Positions 10,037 through 18,200 of a stretch of 64,000 bases of DNA are shown here, in pieces (the first letter of the stretch is position 1; each line of letters starts with the position of its first letter). The notes beneath the pieces were generated by a model. That model saw only the letters and a program-made list of their open reading frames with translations. It did no database searches and was not told the DNA's origin. Origin of the DNA: Methanobrevibacter sp. YE315 (GTDB lineage: Archaea > Methanobacteriota > Methanobacteria > Methanobacteriales > Methanobacteriaceae); the NCBI RefSeq assembly GCF_001548675.1, contig NZ_CP010834.1, positions 372,001 through 436,000 on the forward strand, in the 5' to 3' direction. The position numbers and the translations under genes are program-made.

Positions 10037-10773
10037 TTGATGCTGCTTTTGAGAGGTTTAGATACCACAAACCTCTTCCTAATTTTTATAAAATCGAAAA
10101 TCCAAAAAACCCTAAAAGAGAAATTTCAGAGGAGCTGCTTTTCGAATTAAATGAACTGGCTTTGAAATATGACTTTACAGGAATCAGCTATTCAAAATTG
10201 TCCGATGAGCTTAAACAAGATTTCAACATTGATATTGACAATATACTTATTTTCAAATTTTTAATGGGTGATGAGTTAATAAGAATGGAACCCTCAAGGC
10301 AAAAGGGCAAATTGATGGATGATGAATTTCAGGAGTATGGAATCCATGTTTATGAATTTGCAGACTTCTTAAGAAAAAACGGTTTTCAGGCTGATTTGAT
10401 ACATCCATTAGATGACAGTATTAGTCTGAGAGCAATAGCCATGCAATCAAATGATTGTGTAATTACAAGAAGCAACATGTGCCTTTTTAAAGATGGCCTT
10501 CAAGTTGGATTTTTCATGATTCACACTTCAATTGATAATTTACCATTTAAAAAAGAAAATGATATGCTCTGGGTTCCGGACTTTTGTTCAACTTGCGGTA
10601 TATGCATTGAAAGATGTCCGAAAGAGGCATTCGACGAAAATGAAAAACTTTTAAGGAAAGTATGCACAGCACACAGGGAAGGTTGCAATGAGTGCATTTT
10701 AAAGTGTCCCTTTTATAAAAGAGGTTATGACAAGGTTAAACGAAGATACGAGAGAATGAAAAAGAGGCGATAA
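10033..10773 (+). CDS. ferredoxin-like 4Fe-4S protein of unknown function
   Basis: This 246-residue protein has a C-terminal double-cluster ferredoxin region: CSTCGICIERCPKEAF, then a second set in CTAHREGCNECILKCPFYK. The arrangement resembles the C-terminal part of epoxyqueuosine-reductase (QueG) and reductive-dehalogenase-like proteins. The N-terminal 170 residues are helical and I do not recognise a corrinoid-binding site. It is soluble and probably an electron carrier or reductase subunit. It starts inside the stop of the aminotransferase gene, and the DGC-domain gene follows after one base. Confidence 0.65.
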   Translation: MIDAAFERFRYHKPLPNFYKIENPKNPKREISEELLFELNELALKYDFTGISYSKLSDELKQDFNIDIDNILIFKFLMGDELIRMEPSRQKGKLMDDEFQEYGIHVYEFADFLRKNGFQADLIHPLDDSISLRAIAMQSNDCVITRSNMCLFKDGLQVGFFMIHTSIDNLPFKKENDMLWVPDFCSTCGICIERCPKEAFDENEKLLRKVCTAHREGCNECILKCPFYKRGYDKVKRRYERMKKRR

Positions 10774-10774
10774 T

Positions 10775-11152
10775 ATGTGTGATAAAATAGCTTTAGTTTC
10801 ATGTAGTGGATTAAGCCCTTTAGGTTTAGTTGTAAGAGCTGCCAGTGTTGAATTGGCATTGGAAAATGAAAATATTGTTGCGGCATGCATTACCGAATAT
10901 TCAGCACAACCAAATAACTGTTCACCGATATTGGATGATGCAAAAATCGTCACCATAACCGGTTGTACAGATGATTGCGCATCAGTTATTTTAAACGATA
11001 AAGATGTCAATGCAATTAAGAATATTTCCGCCGATGCCATTGTAAAGGCATATGATTTAAATCCTTTGGATGCTGTACGTTTGGATGATGACGGTGAAAA
11101 GGCTGTTGAAATATTGAAAAAATATATCTTAAAAGAATTGGAAAATATTTAG
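10775..11152 (+). CDS. DGC-domain putative zinc-binding protein
   Basis: This 125-residue protein resembles the DGC (putative zinc-binding) family. Conserved cysteines are Cys2, Cys10, one in VAACIT, one in NNCSP, and a GCTDDCAS motif. The biochemical role is unknown. It is the last gene of a tight three-gene operon and is followed by a strong terminator. Its link to an aminotransferase and a 4Fe-4S protein suggests sulfur, metal or cofactor chemistry, which is an inference from context only. Confidence 0.6.
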   Translation: MCDKIALVSCSGLSPLGLVVRAASVELALENENIVAACITEYSAQPNNCSPILDDAKIVTITGCTDDCASVILNDKDVNAIKNISADAIVKAYDLNPLDAVRLDDDGEKAVEILKKYILKELENI

Positions 11153-11178
11153 AATGAGAATTAATATTCTCATTTTTT
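11153..11178. terminator. bidirectional terminator between DGC operon and hcgF
   Basis: A 9-bp perfect stem AATGAGAAT/ATTCTCATT with a 4-nt loop is followed by six or more T residues on the plus strand. On the other strand it lies at the end of hcgF. Confidence 0.7.
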
Positions 11179-11730
11179 TATGATTTCAATATTTTCTAAG
11201 CTTTCAATTTTGTCAATTTTATTGTTTAAAATTAGCAGTATTAGCTCTAACGTTTTTTTTATCCCATCTTCTGATCTTTCAAATAAAGTTTCACTGTTAT
11301 TCTCACATAAGTTGGCATAAACTCTTGTGGTAGTTGTTATTTCATGTTCGTCTGTAATAATCGATATTCCCCCATGGCCAATGCCGGCTGTAGTTCCAAT
11401 AGCAATATCACAATCGCTTAAATCTTTAACGGCTTGTGCCATGATTTTGCTCATGAGCTTATCTCCTTTTTCATCATAGACTTTAATGCCTTTAATCAAT
11501 TTGTCGGGTTTTGGAGGATTTTCCACATTTAATATTTTAACTACCGCCTCGATTGTAGGGATAAATAAGCTACAGGTCACACTAAGTTCATTGTAATCAA
11601 AATCACCATATTCCTTTGGATTTTCAATATATTCTCTTCCAAAGTTTCCTTCATAATTTTGAGCTAATGCATGTAGCTCTCTTCCTATTTTTCCCTGTGT
11701 AAAACATTCGGCAGTAGCTATTTTAATCAT
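11170..11730 (-). CDS. hcgF: HcgF, [Fe]-hydrogenase cofactor biosynthesis (UPF0254)
   Basis: This 186-residue protein belongs to UPF0254, now known as HcgF. The N-terminus reads MIKIATAECFTQGKIGRE, which puts a cysteine at position 9. In characterised HcgF that residue forms a thioester with the carboxyl group of the guanylylpyridinol precursor of the [Fe]-hydrogenase cofactor. The glycine-rich GTTAGIGHGG segment is also conserved. It is the last gene of the hcgABCDEF operon and overlaps hcgE by 8 bases. Confidence 0.9.
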   Translation of the reverse strand: MIKIATAECFTQGKIGRELHALAQNYEGNFGREYIENPKEYGDFDYNELSVTCSLFIPTIEAVVKILNVENPPKPDKLIKGIKVYDEKGDKLMSKIMAQAVKDLSDCDIAIGTTAGIGHGGISIITDEHEITTTTRVYANLCENNSETLFERSEDGIKKTLELILLILNNKIDKIESLENIEIIKK

Positions 11731-12376
11731 ATTTATCTCTCAAAAGTTTCAATGCATTAATTGTAATGATTTTTGCAACTTCATCTAAAGTATATGGAGT
11801 TACAGGCTCGTTATCTCTAATCAATTTGTTTGTTGTTAAAACTAAATGATTTTCAGTTATTCCTTCTTTTCTTAACTCTTCAACGGCAGGATTGGAATCA
11901 TCATATTCTGAAATATCCTTGATTTCAATATTTTCATTTCCAAATCCGAATATTCCTGCAGTACCAATTGTTTTTGCTCCTCTTTCATGAGCATGCTTTA
12001 TAATTTTGGCCGCTGTTGGGATTGTATTTCCTCCGGCAATAACTATAATAACGACATCACCTTCAATTAAATCCAAATTATCCTCTGTAATGTAATCGGA
12101 ATAACTCACTACTTTTCTGAATTCTTCTTTATGGGTACAAAGCTGTTCTAGAAATTCGGGTTTTGATTTTCCACTTTCCGCTCCAAGAAGTGTAAAAATA
12201 ATGTCTCCTCCATCTATTTTCTGACCATCAAAAGCACCAATAATTTTTGGCCCGCCTCTGTGAACCTGTATTAAGTTTATTCCAATTCGCAAGCCTAGTC
12301 TTCCGCATCCTATTAAATCAATTCTTCCGTGGGGTACTTGTTTATCTTCCATTTTCTGGATTTCATCATTTGTCAT
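11723..12376 (-). CDS. hcgE: HcgE, E1/ThiF-like adenylyltransferase for FeGP cofactor
   Basis: This 217-residue protein has a ThiF/E1-like Rossmann fold with the glycine motif IGCGRLGLRIG. Known HcgE adenylylates the carboxylate of guanylylpyridinol before transfer to HcgF, and the two genes are adjacent and overlapping here, as that hand-off would favour. A second glycine-rich strand (VVIIVIAGGN) is present. The start follows the hcgD stop by 4 bases. Confidence 0.87.
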   Translation of the reverse strand: MTNDEIQKMEDKQVPHGRIDLIGCGRLGLRIGINLIQVHRGGPKIIGAFDGQKIDGGDIIFTLLGAESGKSKPEFLEQLCTHKEEFRKVVSYSDYITEDNLDLIEGDVVIIVIAGGNTIPTAAKIIKHAHERGAKTIGTAGIFGFGNENIEIKDISEYDDSNPAVEELRKEGITENHLVLTTNKLIRDNEPVTPYTLDEVAKIITINALKLLRDKYD

Positions 12377-12380
12377 TTTA

Positions 12381-13079
12381 TCACTTTAATCTTTCAATAG
12401 GTTTTTTGTCAATAACCTCAATGTTAATGTCAAGTTCTTTTAAGATATCTGCAAGGGCATATAATCCTGGAATTTCGCTTTCATGATGATTTAAATCAAT
12501 TAATGTTATTCCTAAATTTTTTGCAATAATCGCGGTCTGTTGAGTTAAATCTCCTGAAATTAAAATGTCCAAATCCTTACTTTTTGATAGATTGATATAT
12601 TCAGGATTCTTAAGTCCAAAACCGGATATGATTCCGACTTTGTTTATTGGTTTTTCGTCATCAAGATTATTTACAATTCTTGCATTACTAAAATTATCCA
12701 GAATATTCTTTTTTAATTCACTGAATTTCTGATTTGATTTGCAGATTCTCCCGATATTCGTATTTGAATCGAAATAATCAATTACTTCCAATTTTAAAGT
12801 TTCTGCCAGTGCTTCATTTGCACCACCATCAATGATGTCCCAATTGGAGTGTATTGTATAAGTTGGTGTTTTCGGATAAAATAAGGGGGGATGATGTGTT
12901 ATTATCAATGTATTTTCAATATATTCATCATCTTCAACAAGCAAATCCATGTAAATCTTAATTGAGGTAATCTCCTGTGTTAAATCATAATCTCTTTTAA
13001 ATCCCACTTTATCAGTATCTAATGCTAATAATTTCGGGATTTTTTCATCTATAAACTCAATTATCTCTTTAAGCTTCAT
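12381..13079 (-). CDS. hcgD: HcgD, NIF3-like iron-binding protein for FeGP cofactor
   Basis: This 232-residue protein belongs to the NIF3 family. Metal-ligand candidates are the ITHHPPLFYPK motif near the middle and DLNHHESEIPG near the C-terminus. HcgD from methanogens binds a di-iron site and is proposed to deliver iron to the cofactor. It directly abuts hcgC. Confidence 0.85.
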   Translation of the reverse strand: MKLKEIIEFIDEKIPKLLALDTDKVGFKRDYDLTQEITSIKIYMDLLVEDDEYIENTLIITHHPPLFYPKTPTYTIHSNWDIIDGGANEALAETLKLEVIDYFDSNTNIGRICKSNQKFSELKKNILDNFSNARIVNNLDDEKPINKVGIISGFGLKNPEYINLSKSKDLDILISGDLTQQTAIIAKNLGITLIDLNHHESEIPGLYALADILKELDINIEVIDKKPIERLK

Positions 13080-13868
13080 TTAAATCATTTTTGAATTTAT
13101 TTTATTTAGTTCTTCTTCAATCAGTTCATCTAAATTAAATGGATTGATTGTTGATACTTTAAAGGCGTTCACATTAGTCAATTCAATAAATTTTTCAATG
13201 TTTTTTTCTTTAAAGATTACCTCTTCAAAAAAGCCCATTTCGCAAGCGCTATAGAGAACACCTTCTTTTTGCCGGCATTTGTTTAATAAATTTGTTAAAA
13301 TGCCAATGGTTAATGTCATTGTTCCGGAAGTTTTAGTATCAATGCCTGTTGTTTTTATAATTGCTTTGTTTGGAGAGTTAACCACTTTTAATCTTTCATG
13401 AATGTTGTTTTTTTCTTTTAAAAGATTGTCATTATCTTCAGCCACGGGATCTTCTATAATAAACGCTTCAACATCGAATTTTGATGATTGCTCAACATTA
13501 ATTCCACCAAAGCCAGTTGTATCAATAACAATATCTCCACTATAGATTAAATCCAAATCGGATGAAAATTCGATTTCACCTTTTAAGATTCCGCCTAATT
13601 CAGTATACAATAACCCTTCCAAATGAGGATAAATATCAATTAGCGTAATGTTTTCATATTTCTCACTTAATCTTTTGACAATTCCAACGCCGGTAAAATA
13701 AGTTCCAATAACGATTATTCCAGTGTTTGTATCAATATCTAAACTTTCGATATAATTAAAAACGGCTTCTGATTTTTTTAAGATAATTTCATTAAAAATA
13801 TCGAATAATTTAGTTTCGGATTTTATTGTAAATATTTCGGAAGTTATTCCTGTATCAATGTTCATCAT
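13080..13868 (-). CDS. hcgC: HcgC, SAM-dependent pyridinol C-methyltransferase
   Basis: This 262-residue protein occupies the hcgC position and has the expected size. A Rossmann-type strand-loop (IIVIGTYFTGVGIVKRL) is visible at about residues 50-66. HcgC C-methylates the pyridinol ring of the FeGP precursor using S-adenosylmethionine. Assignment rests on operon position plus fold rather than a diagnostic motif. It overlaps the end of hcgB by 4 bases. Confidence 0.8.
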   Translation of the reverse strand: MMNIDTGITSEIFTIKSETKLFDIFNEIILKKSEAVFNYIESLDIDTNTGIIVIGTYFTGVGIVKRLSEKYENITLIDIYPHLEGLLYTELGGILKGEIEFSSDLDLIYSGDIVIDTTGFGGINVEQSSKFDVEAFIIEDPVAEDNDNLLKEKNNIHERLKVVNSPNKAIIKTTGIDTKTSGTMTLTIGILTNLLNKCRQKEGVLYSACEMGFFEEVIFKEKNIEKFIELTNVNAFKVSTINPFNLDELIEEELNKINSKMI

Positions 13869-14344
13869 TCAACCTTCTCAAAACCGATTTTTTCAAGTGC
13901 TTCACATGCTTCTTTATAAACTGCCTCTTCGATTGTTTTTTTATGAATCACGTGTGAAGGGGAAGTTCCGGCAGTTAATATTCTTCCCTTATTGTCAATA
14001 AAAATAAGCAATGATCCAGACCCGGGAATTCCAAGACGACCTCTAGCTATTATTAAGTCAGCATCACTTTGGTCAAGTGCCATGTATGCTTTTGCAAGAG
14101 CAGGTATTCTGCTGGTATCTGCGGTATTTGTATTTATTTGAAGTATTTCTGCTTTCGGCAGGCCGTAGGTTTTTAAAACTCTATTCAATACTTCTACTTT
14201 AATTCCATTTTTATTTGGAATGTATATTTTTTCAGCATTTTTAATATAATCCTGAATTTCTGTGATTTCTTCAATCGTATCTCCGAATCGGCAGTTGTTT
14301 CTGGATTCTTCAAATGCATTTTTTATCATCTTTTCAAATGCCAT
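13865..14344 (-). CDS. hcgB: HcgB, guanylylpyridinol-forming guanylyltransferase (DUF3236)
   Basis: This 159-residue protein belongs to DUF3236, now HcgB, which couples GTP with the pyridinol to give guanylylpyridinol. The conserved glycine-rich RGRLGIPGSGSLL and TAGTSPSHVIHKKTIEEA segments are present. It is 24 bases downstream of hcgA in the same operon. Confidence 0.88.
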   Translation of the reverse strand: MAFEKMIKNAFEESRNNCRFGDTIEEITEIQDYIKNAEKIYIPNKNGIKVEVLNRVLKTYGLPKAEILQINTNTADTSRIPALAKAYMALDQSDADLIIARGRLGIPGSGSLLIFIDNKGRILTAGTSPSHVIHKKTIEEAVYKEACEALEKIGFEKVE

Positions 14345-14368
14345 AATATCATATCTTAAAAAAAGAGA

Positions 14369-15367
14369 TTAAATAGTTTGAGGTATCAAATCTAATTTCT
14401 CAATTACATCAACAACCTCTGTATAATTGCCGTAATTTGGAGAACCTACTCCTTTCACTTCATGAGGATAGTTGTTGGCTATAACTGTTGCCAGATTGTT
14501 TGCACCAGCTTTAAGTGAAAATTCCACATTTTCAGGACCTACAGTTGGGGTTGGCATTGTAATTGTAATTTCAGGATACATTATTCTTGTAATGGCGACC
14601 ATCTTCAACTGTTCTTTTAGAGGAAATGCCGGCCAATCAGCCATTGGAGTGCCTTCGTAAGGATTAAAACCCATTATAGGAATCTCTTCTAATGTTTTAA
14701 AGTTAGATAAGTAACGTAAATGTTTTATCCTATCTTCTTTACTTTCACCAAGTCCTAAAAGCAGTCCTGAAGACAATCCAACTCCAGCATCACTTACTCT
14801 TTTACAGGTCAATATTCTTTGGTCTAGTGAATCTCCAGGTTTCCTTTGATAGAAAATATCTTCGTTTATGGTTTCTAGATTGCAGCAGATTGTATCTGCA
14901 CCTAGTTCAGCCAATTCTTTCACGGATCTTTCAGTCAAATCTCCGCCGACATTAACAAGAATTTCTAAATTTGAATTTTCTTTAACAATTTTACAAGCAT
15001 TCACGGCCTGTTTTCCTTTGTAGCCATATCCTCCGGAACAGCTTACACGGGGAATATGTGCTTCTTGGATAGATTTAACAGCTGTTAATATTTCTTCATT
15101 GGATTTATAAAATGCATTATAATAACCTTTTTCAGAGGTCTCTTCTGCAAATCCACAATATTCACATCTAGGTTGGATTTGGCATTTATTTGTAAGATGC
15201 ACTGTAGATGTTAATTTAATTACTTTTGATTGATTGTCTCTTATATCACACGCTATTTTGAATAATTTTTCTAAATCGTCATCATCTTCAATATCTAACA
15301 ATTCTAAAAATTCATCATCAGTCAATTCTTTTCCTTGTTCTGCTTTATATAAAATCTCATCAATCAT
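14369..15367 (-). CDS. hcgA: HcgA, radical SAM enzyme for FeGP cofactor
   Basis: This 332-residue radical SAM protein is related to biotin synthase. Its cluster motif is the atypical Cx5Cx2C (Cys62, Cys68, Cys71, in TNKCQIQPRCEYCGF), which is the known distinguishing feature of HcgA/HmdB. A GGDLTE-type SAM-binding segment follows. It is proposed to help build the pyridinol ring. It is the first gene of the hcgABCDEF operon, directly downstream of the hmd genes. Confidence 0.9.
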   Translation of the reverse strand: MIDEILYKAEQGKELTDDEFLELLDIEDDDDLEKLFKIACDIRDNQSKVIKLTSTVHLTNKCQIQPRCEYCGFAEETSEKGYYNAFYKSNEEILTAVKSIQEAHIPRVSCSGGYGYKGKQAVNACKIVKENSNLEILVNVGGDLTERSVKELAELGADTICCNLETINEDIFYQRKPGDSLDQRILTCKRVSDAGVGLSSGLLLGLGESKEDRIKHLRYLSNFKTLEEIPIMGFNPYEGTPMADWPAFPLKEQLKMVAITRIMYPEITITMPTPTVGPENVEFSLKAGANNLATVIANNYPHEVKGVGSPNYGNYTEVVDVIEKLDLIPQTI

Positions 15368-15401
15368 ATTGCATCTACTCTCAAATTTTATTATGGATTA
15401 G

Positions 15402-15471
15402 CTTATTTTTTAATGGCTATTTGCATAACAATTAAAAAATAAGTTAATTTAATTGTTGATAAAAATCAACA
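15402..15471 (-). terminator. double hairpin terminator after extended hmd (duplicated unit, copy 1)
   Basis: Two consecutive hairpins follow the extended hmd gene. The first has a 12-bp stem TTATTTTTTAAT/ATTAAAAAATAA around a 16-nt loop, and the second is TTGTTGAT/ATCAACAA with an AAAA loop. Nearly the same about 70 bases occur at 16706-16778 after the second hmd gene, so the terminator was duplicated with the gene. hcgA expression must either read through it or use its own promoter. Confidence 0.6.
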
Positions 15472-15488
15472 ATCATAACTTATCATCT

Positions 15489-16667
15489 TTATTCTTCTTT
15501 ACCTAAGTAATCTAATACGGTAGGAACGATTTCACCTAGTGATCCGAAGTTCATTGAGTCTGCGGTACCGGTTAATGCGGATGGGGCTAATGCATCATCC
15601 ATTTCTTCTATACCTTTGTCGTTCATTAATGCGGTTACTTGGGTTAAAGCTTCGTTTGCCATCATTTGTGCGAAATCATCAGGAGCGCCTAAGATTTGGG
15701 TAACTGTGTCTCTGTATGCTAAGATACCTGCGTAGGTAATAGCGGTTACTGCAGAACACATGTCACATACAGGACCTACCATGTTTGCAGGCAAGGTGTA
15801 TGCGGATCCTCTAGCTTTCTGACCTAAATCCATTAAAGTATCGATGGAAGCTTGGTCTGCGAATCCTTCTGCAATGTATACTTGTCCTTTCATTTCAGGT
15901 ACTGCACCTGGGTGGTAGGAAGCTACGTTTACGTTTGCACCTAATTCTTGGAAGATGTCGTTGAATTTGGTGGTTGGGATGGTACATGCATGTGTTAAGA
16001 TTGCGCCTTCTTTTAAGTTGTCTGAGAATTTTTCGATGATTTCTTTTTGCATTCCGCCTTTTGGTAACCAGGTCATTACCCAGTCAGCGTCTGCTACTGC
16101 TTCTGAGTCATCGTTGATACATTTCATGCCTAAGTCTTCAGGGTGTGTAAAGTGGATTGCTCCTTTAGCTGGTTTTGGTACGGTTTCAGCTAATTCGGTT
16201 ACTTTTGCTCTGATTGCAGGCATTACTTCTTCTGGAGTTCCTGCTTTGTGAGCTGCAATTACTTCTGCATAGTCAAAATCATCAATTACAGTGAAGTCTC
16301 CGTCGAATACTGGGTCGGATACTACTACTTCGTCTACTCCTGCTAATTCTAATAATTCTGCACCCATTTCGATGGTGGAGTGAGTCATAGATATGTTTTC
16401 TTTTCCGGTTGCTTCTGCAACTTCACAAGCTCTTGAGAAGTTGGTAATTCCACTTGCAGCATGTGTTCTGTAACATCCTGCACCTAAAATTGCCACTTTC
16501 ATCTTTTTAGTATTTTCAACAGTTTCTTTTATAGCTTCGACTTCTTCTTTCACTTCTTCTTTAGCGATTTTAGTATCAATGCTTTCCGGTTTGCTTTTAA
16601 CAACGGTTTCTTGAGGTTTTTTAACACCGAGTATTTCTAAAATTTTATCAATCAATTTTAACACCAA
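15489..16667 (-). CDS. hmd: [Fe]-hydrogenase Hmd paralogue with 55-residue N-terminal extension
   Basis: The last 337 residues are a complete 5,10-methenyltetrahydromethanopterin hydrogenase, which reduces methenyl- to methylene-H4MPT with H2. The Rossmann motif ILGAGC, the catalytic histidine of YRTH (residue 69 here) and the iron-ligand cysteine of THACTIPT (residue 228) are all present, so activity is expected. It is almost identical to the next hmd copy. The first 55 residues are extra: a short amphipathic helix (MVLKLIDKILEILGVKK) and a charged, coiled-coil-like stretch rich in K, E and V. The extension may anchor or dock the enzyme; that is an inference. An alternative start at the internal methionine at residue 56 would give a normal Hmd. 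Confidence 0.88.
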   Translation of the reverse strand: MVLKLIDKILEILGVKKPQETVVKSKPESIDTKIAKEEVKEEVEAIKETVENTKKMKVAILGAGCYRTHAASGITNFSRACEVAEATGKENISMTHSTIEMGAELLELAGVDEVVVSDPVFDGDFTVIDDFDYAEVIAAHKAGTPEEVMPAIRAKVTELAETVPKPAKGAIHFTHPEDLGMKCINDDSEAVADADWVMTWLPKGGMQKEIIEKFSDNLKEGAILTHACTIPTTKFNDIFQELGANVNVASYHPGAVPEMKGQVYIAEGFADQASIDTLMDLGQKARGSAYTLPANMVGPVCDMCSAVTAITYAGILAYRDTVTQILGAPDDFAQMMANEALTQVTALMNDKGIEEMDDALAPSALTGTADSMNFGSLGEIVPTVLDYLGKEE

Positions 16668-16705
16668 AATTCAATTTATTTTTTTATAAGTCTGATAGAT
16701 ATTAA

Positions 16706-16778
16706 CTTATTTTTTAATGGCTATTTGCATAACAATTAAAAAATAAGTTAATTTAATTGTTGATAAAAATCAACAATT
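16706..16778 (-). terminator. double hairpin terminator after standard hmd (duplicated unit, copy 2)
   Basis: This is the same two hairpins as at 15402-15471 with only a few base changes, just downstream of the standard-length hmd. It separates the two hmd genes, so the extended copy probably has its own promoter within 16668-16705 or depends on read-through. Confidence 0.6.
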
Positions 16779-16792
16779 AAAACTTATTGTGT

Positions 16793-17806
16793 TTATTCTT
16801 CTTTACCTAAGTAATCTAATACGGTAGGAACGATTTCAGCTAATGATCCGAAGTTCATTGAGTCTGCGGTACCGGTTAATGCGGATGGAGCTAATGCTTG
16901 GTCCATGTTTGCAATACCTTCGTCGTTCATTAATGCGGTTACTTGGGTTAAAGCTTCGTTTGCCATCATTTGTGCAAAGTCTGCAGGTGCACCTAAGATT
17001 TGGGTAACTGTGTCTCTGTATGCTAAGATACCTGCGTAGGTAATAGCGGTTACTGCAGAACACATGTCACATACAGGGCCTAATAAGTTTGCAGGTAAGG
17101 TGTATGCTGCGCCTCTTGCTTTGTTACCTAAGTCTAATAAGGTATCAATAGCTGCTTGGTCTGCGAATCCTTCTGCAATGTATACTTGTCCTTTCATTTC
17201 AGGTACTGCACCTGGGTGGTAGGAAGCTACGTTTACGTTTGCACCTAATTCTTGGAAGATGTCGTTGAATTTGGTGGTTGGGATGGTACATGCATGTGTT
17301 AAGATTGCGCCTTCTTTTAAGTTGTCTGAGAATTTTTCGATGATTTCTTTTTGCATTCCGCCTTTTGGTAACCAGGTCATTACCCAGTCAGCGTCTGCTA
17401 CTGCTTCTGCGTCATCGTTGATACATTTCATGCCTAAGTCTTCAGGGTGTGTAAAGTGGATTGCTCCTTTAGCTGGTTTTGGTACGGTTTCAGCTAATTC
17501 GGTTACTTTTGCTCTGATTGCAGGCATTACTTCTTCTGGAGTTCCTGCTTTGTGAGCTGCAATTACTTCTGCGTAGTCGAAGTCGTCTACTACGGTGAAG
17601 TCTCCGTCGAATACTGGGTCGGATACTACTACTTCGTCTACTCCTGCTAATTCTAATAATTCTGCACCCATTTCGATGGTGGAGTGAGTCATAGATATGT
17701 TTTCTTTTCCGGTTGCTTCTGCAACTTCACAAGCTCTTGAGAAGTTGGTAATTCCACTTGCAGCATGTGTTCTGTAACATCCTGCACCTAAAATTGCTAC
17801 TTTCAT
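16793..17806 (-). CDS. hmd: [Fe]-hydrogenase (H2-forming methylene-H4MPT dehydrogenase) Hmd
   Basis: This 337-residue, standard-length Hmd transfers hydride from H2 to methenyl-H4MPT using the FeGP cofactor. His14 (YRTH) is the proposed proton-shuttle residue and Cys173 (THACTIPT) the iron ligand. The N-terminal Rossmann domain binds the guanylyl part, and the C-terminal helical domain forms the dimer and substrate cleft. It differs from the upstream-numbered copy mainly in two short segments (near residues 226-245 and 283-312). Strong codon preference suggests high expression. A long inverted repeat lies 70-141 bases upstream of its start. Confidence 0.95.
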   Translation of the reverse strand: MKVAILGAGCYRTHAASGITNFSRACEVAEATGKENISMTHSTIEMGAELLELAGVDEVVVSDPVFDGDFTVVDDFDYAEVIAAHKAGTPEEVMPAIRAKVTELAETVPKPAKGAIHFTHPEDLGMKCINDDAEAVADADWVMTWLPKGGMQKEIIEKFSDNLKEGAILTHACTIPTTKFNDIFQELGANVNVASYHPGAVPEMKGQVYIAEGFADQAAIDTLLDLGNKARGAAYTLPANLLGPVCDMCSAVTAITYAGILAYRDTVTQILGAPADFAQMMANEALTQVTALMNDEGIANMDQALAPSALTGTADSMNFGSLAEIVPTVLDYLGKEE

Positions 17807-17876
17807 TTTTTTCGTCTCCTTAAAACATATATATTTTAATGAACTTTTCTATTAGTTTGAACTAAGTAAAAAAGTT

Positions 17877-17947
17877 TTACTACATGGAATTAAAACATCC
17901 TATTGCATTATTATTACTAAATTATGGTTTTTTATTCCATGTAGTAA
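17877..17947. promoter_or_regulatory. 14-bp inverted repeat upstream of hmd
   Basis: TTACTACATGGAAT (17877-17890) is repeated in inverse as ATTCCATGTAGTAA (17934-17947), with four more A/T pairs inside after one mismatch. A minus-strand TATA-like TTTAAATATAA sits near 17950-17962, so the repeat could lie in the hmd 5' leader as a hairpin, or be a pair of operator half sites. Regulation by nickel or H2 is known for hmd in relatives; the link to this repeat is inferred. Confidence 0.5.
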
Positions 17948-17959
17948 TAAGTTATATTT

Positions 17960-18200
17960 AAAAAGTAGTACTATTTAAATCTTTACATTGTGCTTTTTTT
18001 AGTATTATTTTATCTATTATTTTTTTATTTTTAGTAATACTAGTATTACTATTTATTTACTATAATATACATTTGTAATACTTTTTATTTTATATAATAC
18101 TTGATATAAATTGGTTTTAGTAAGCCCTAAATCGAAACTTATTTATTAAAGATTTCACTGAAAATATATATTAATTAGAATTTATCTGGAGCGAATTTTA
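17960..18200. promoter_or_regulatory. hcgG upstream region with 20-bp perfect palindrome
   Basis: The region holds the perfect palindrome TAGTAATACTAGTATTACTA (18032-18051) and further AGTATTAC/GTAATACT half sites (for example near 18076). The same words recur in the control regions at 19729-20075 and 23516-23860. It is therefore a candidate operator shared by hmd, hcgG and the downstream operon. The hcgG start is preceded by GGAG. Confidence 0.5.
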
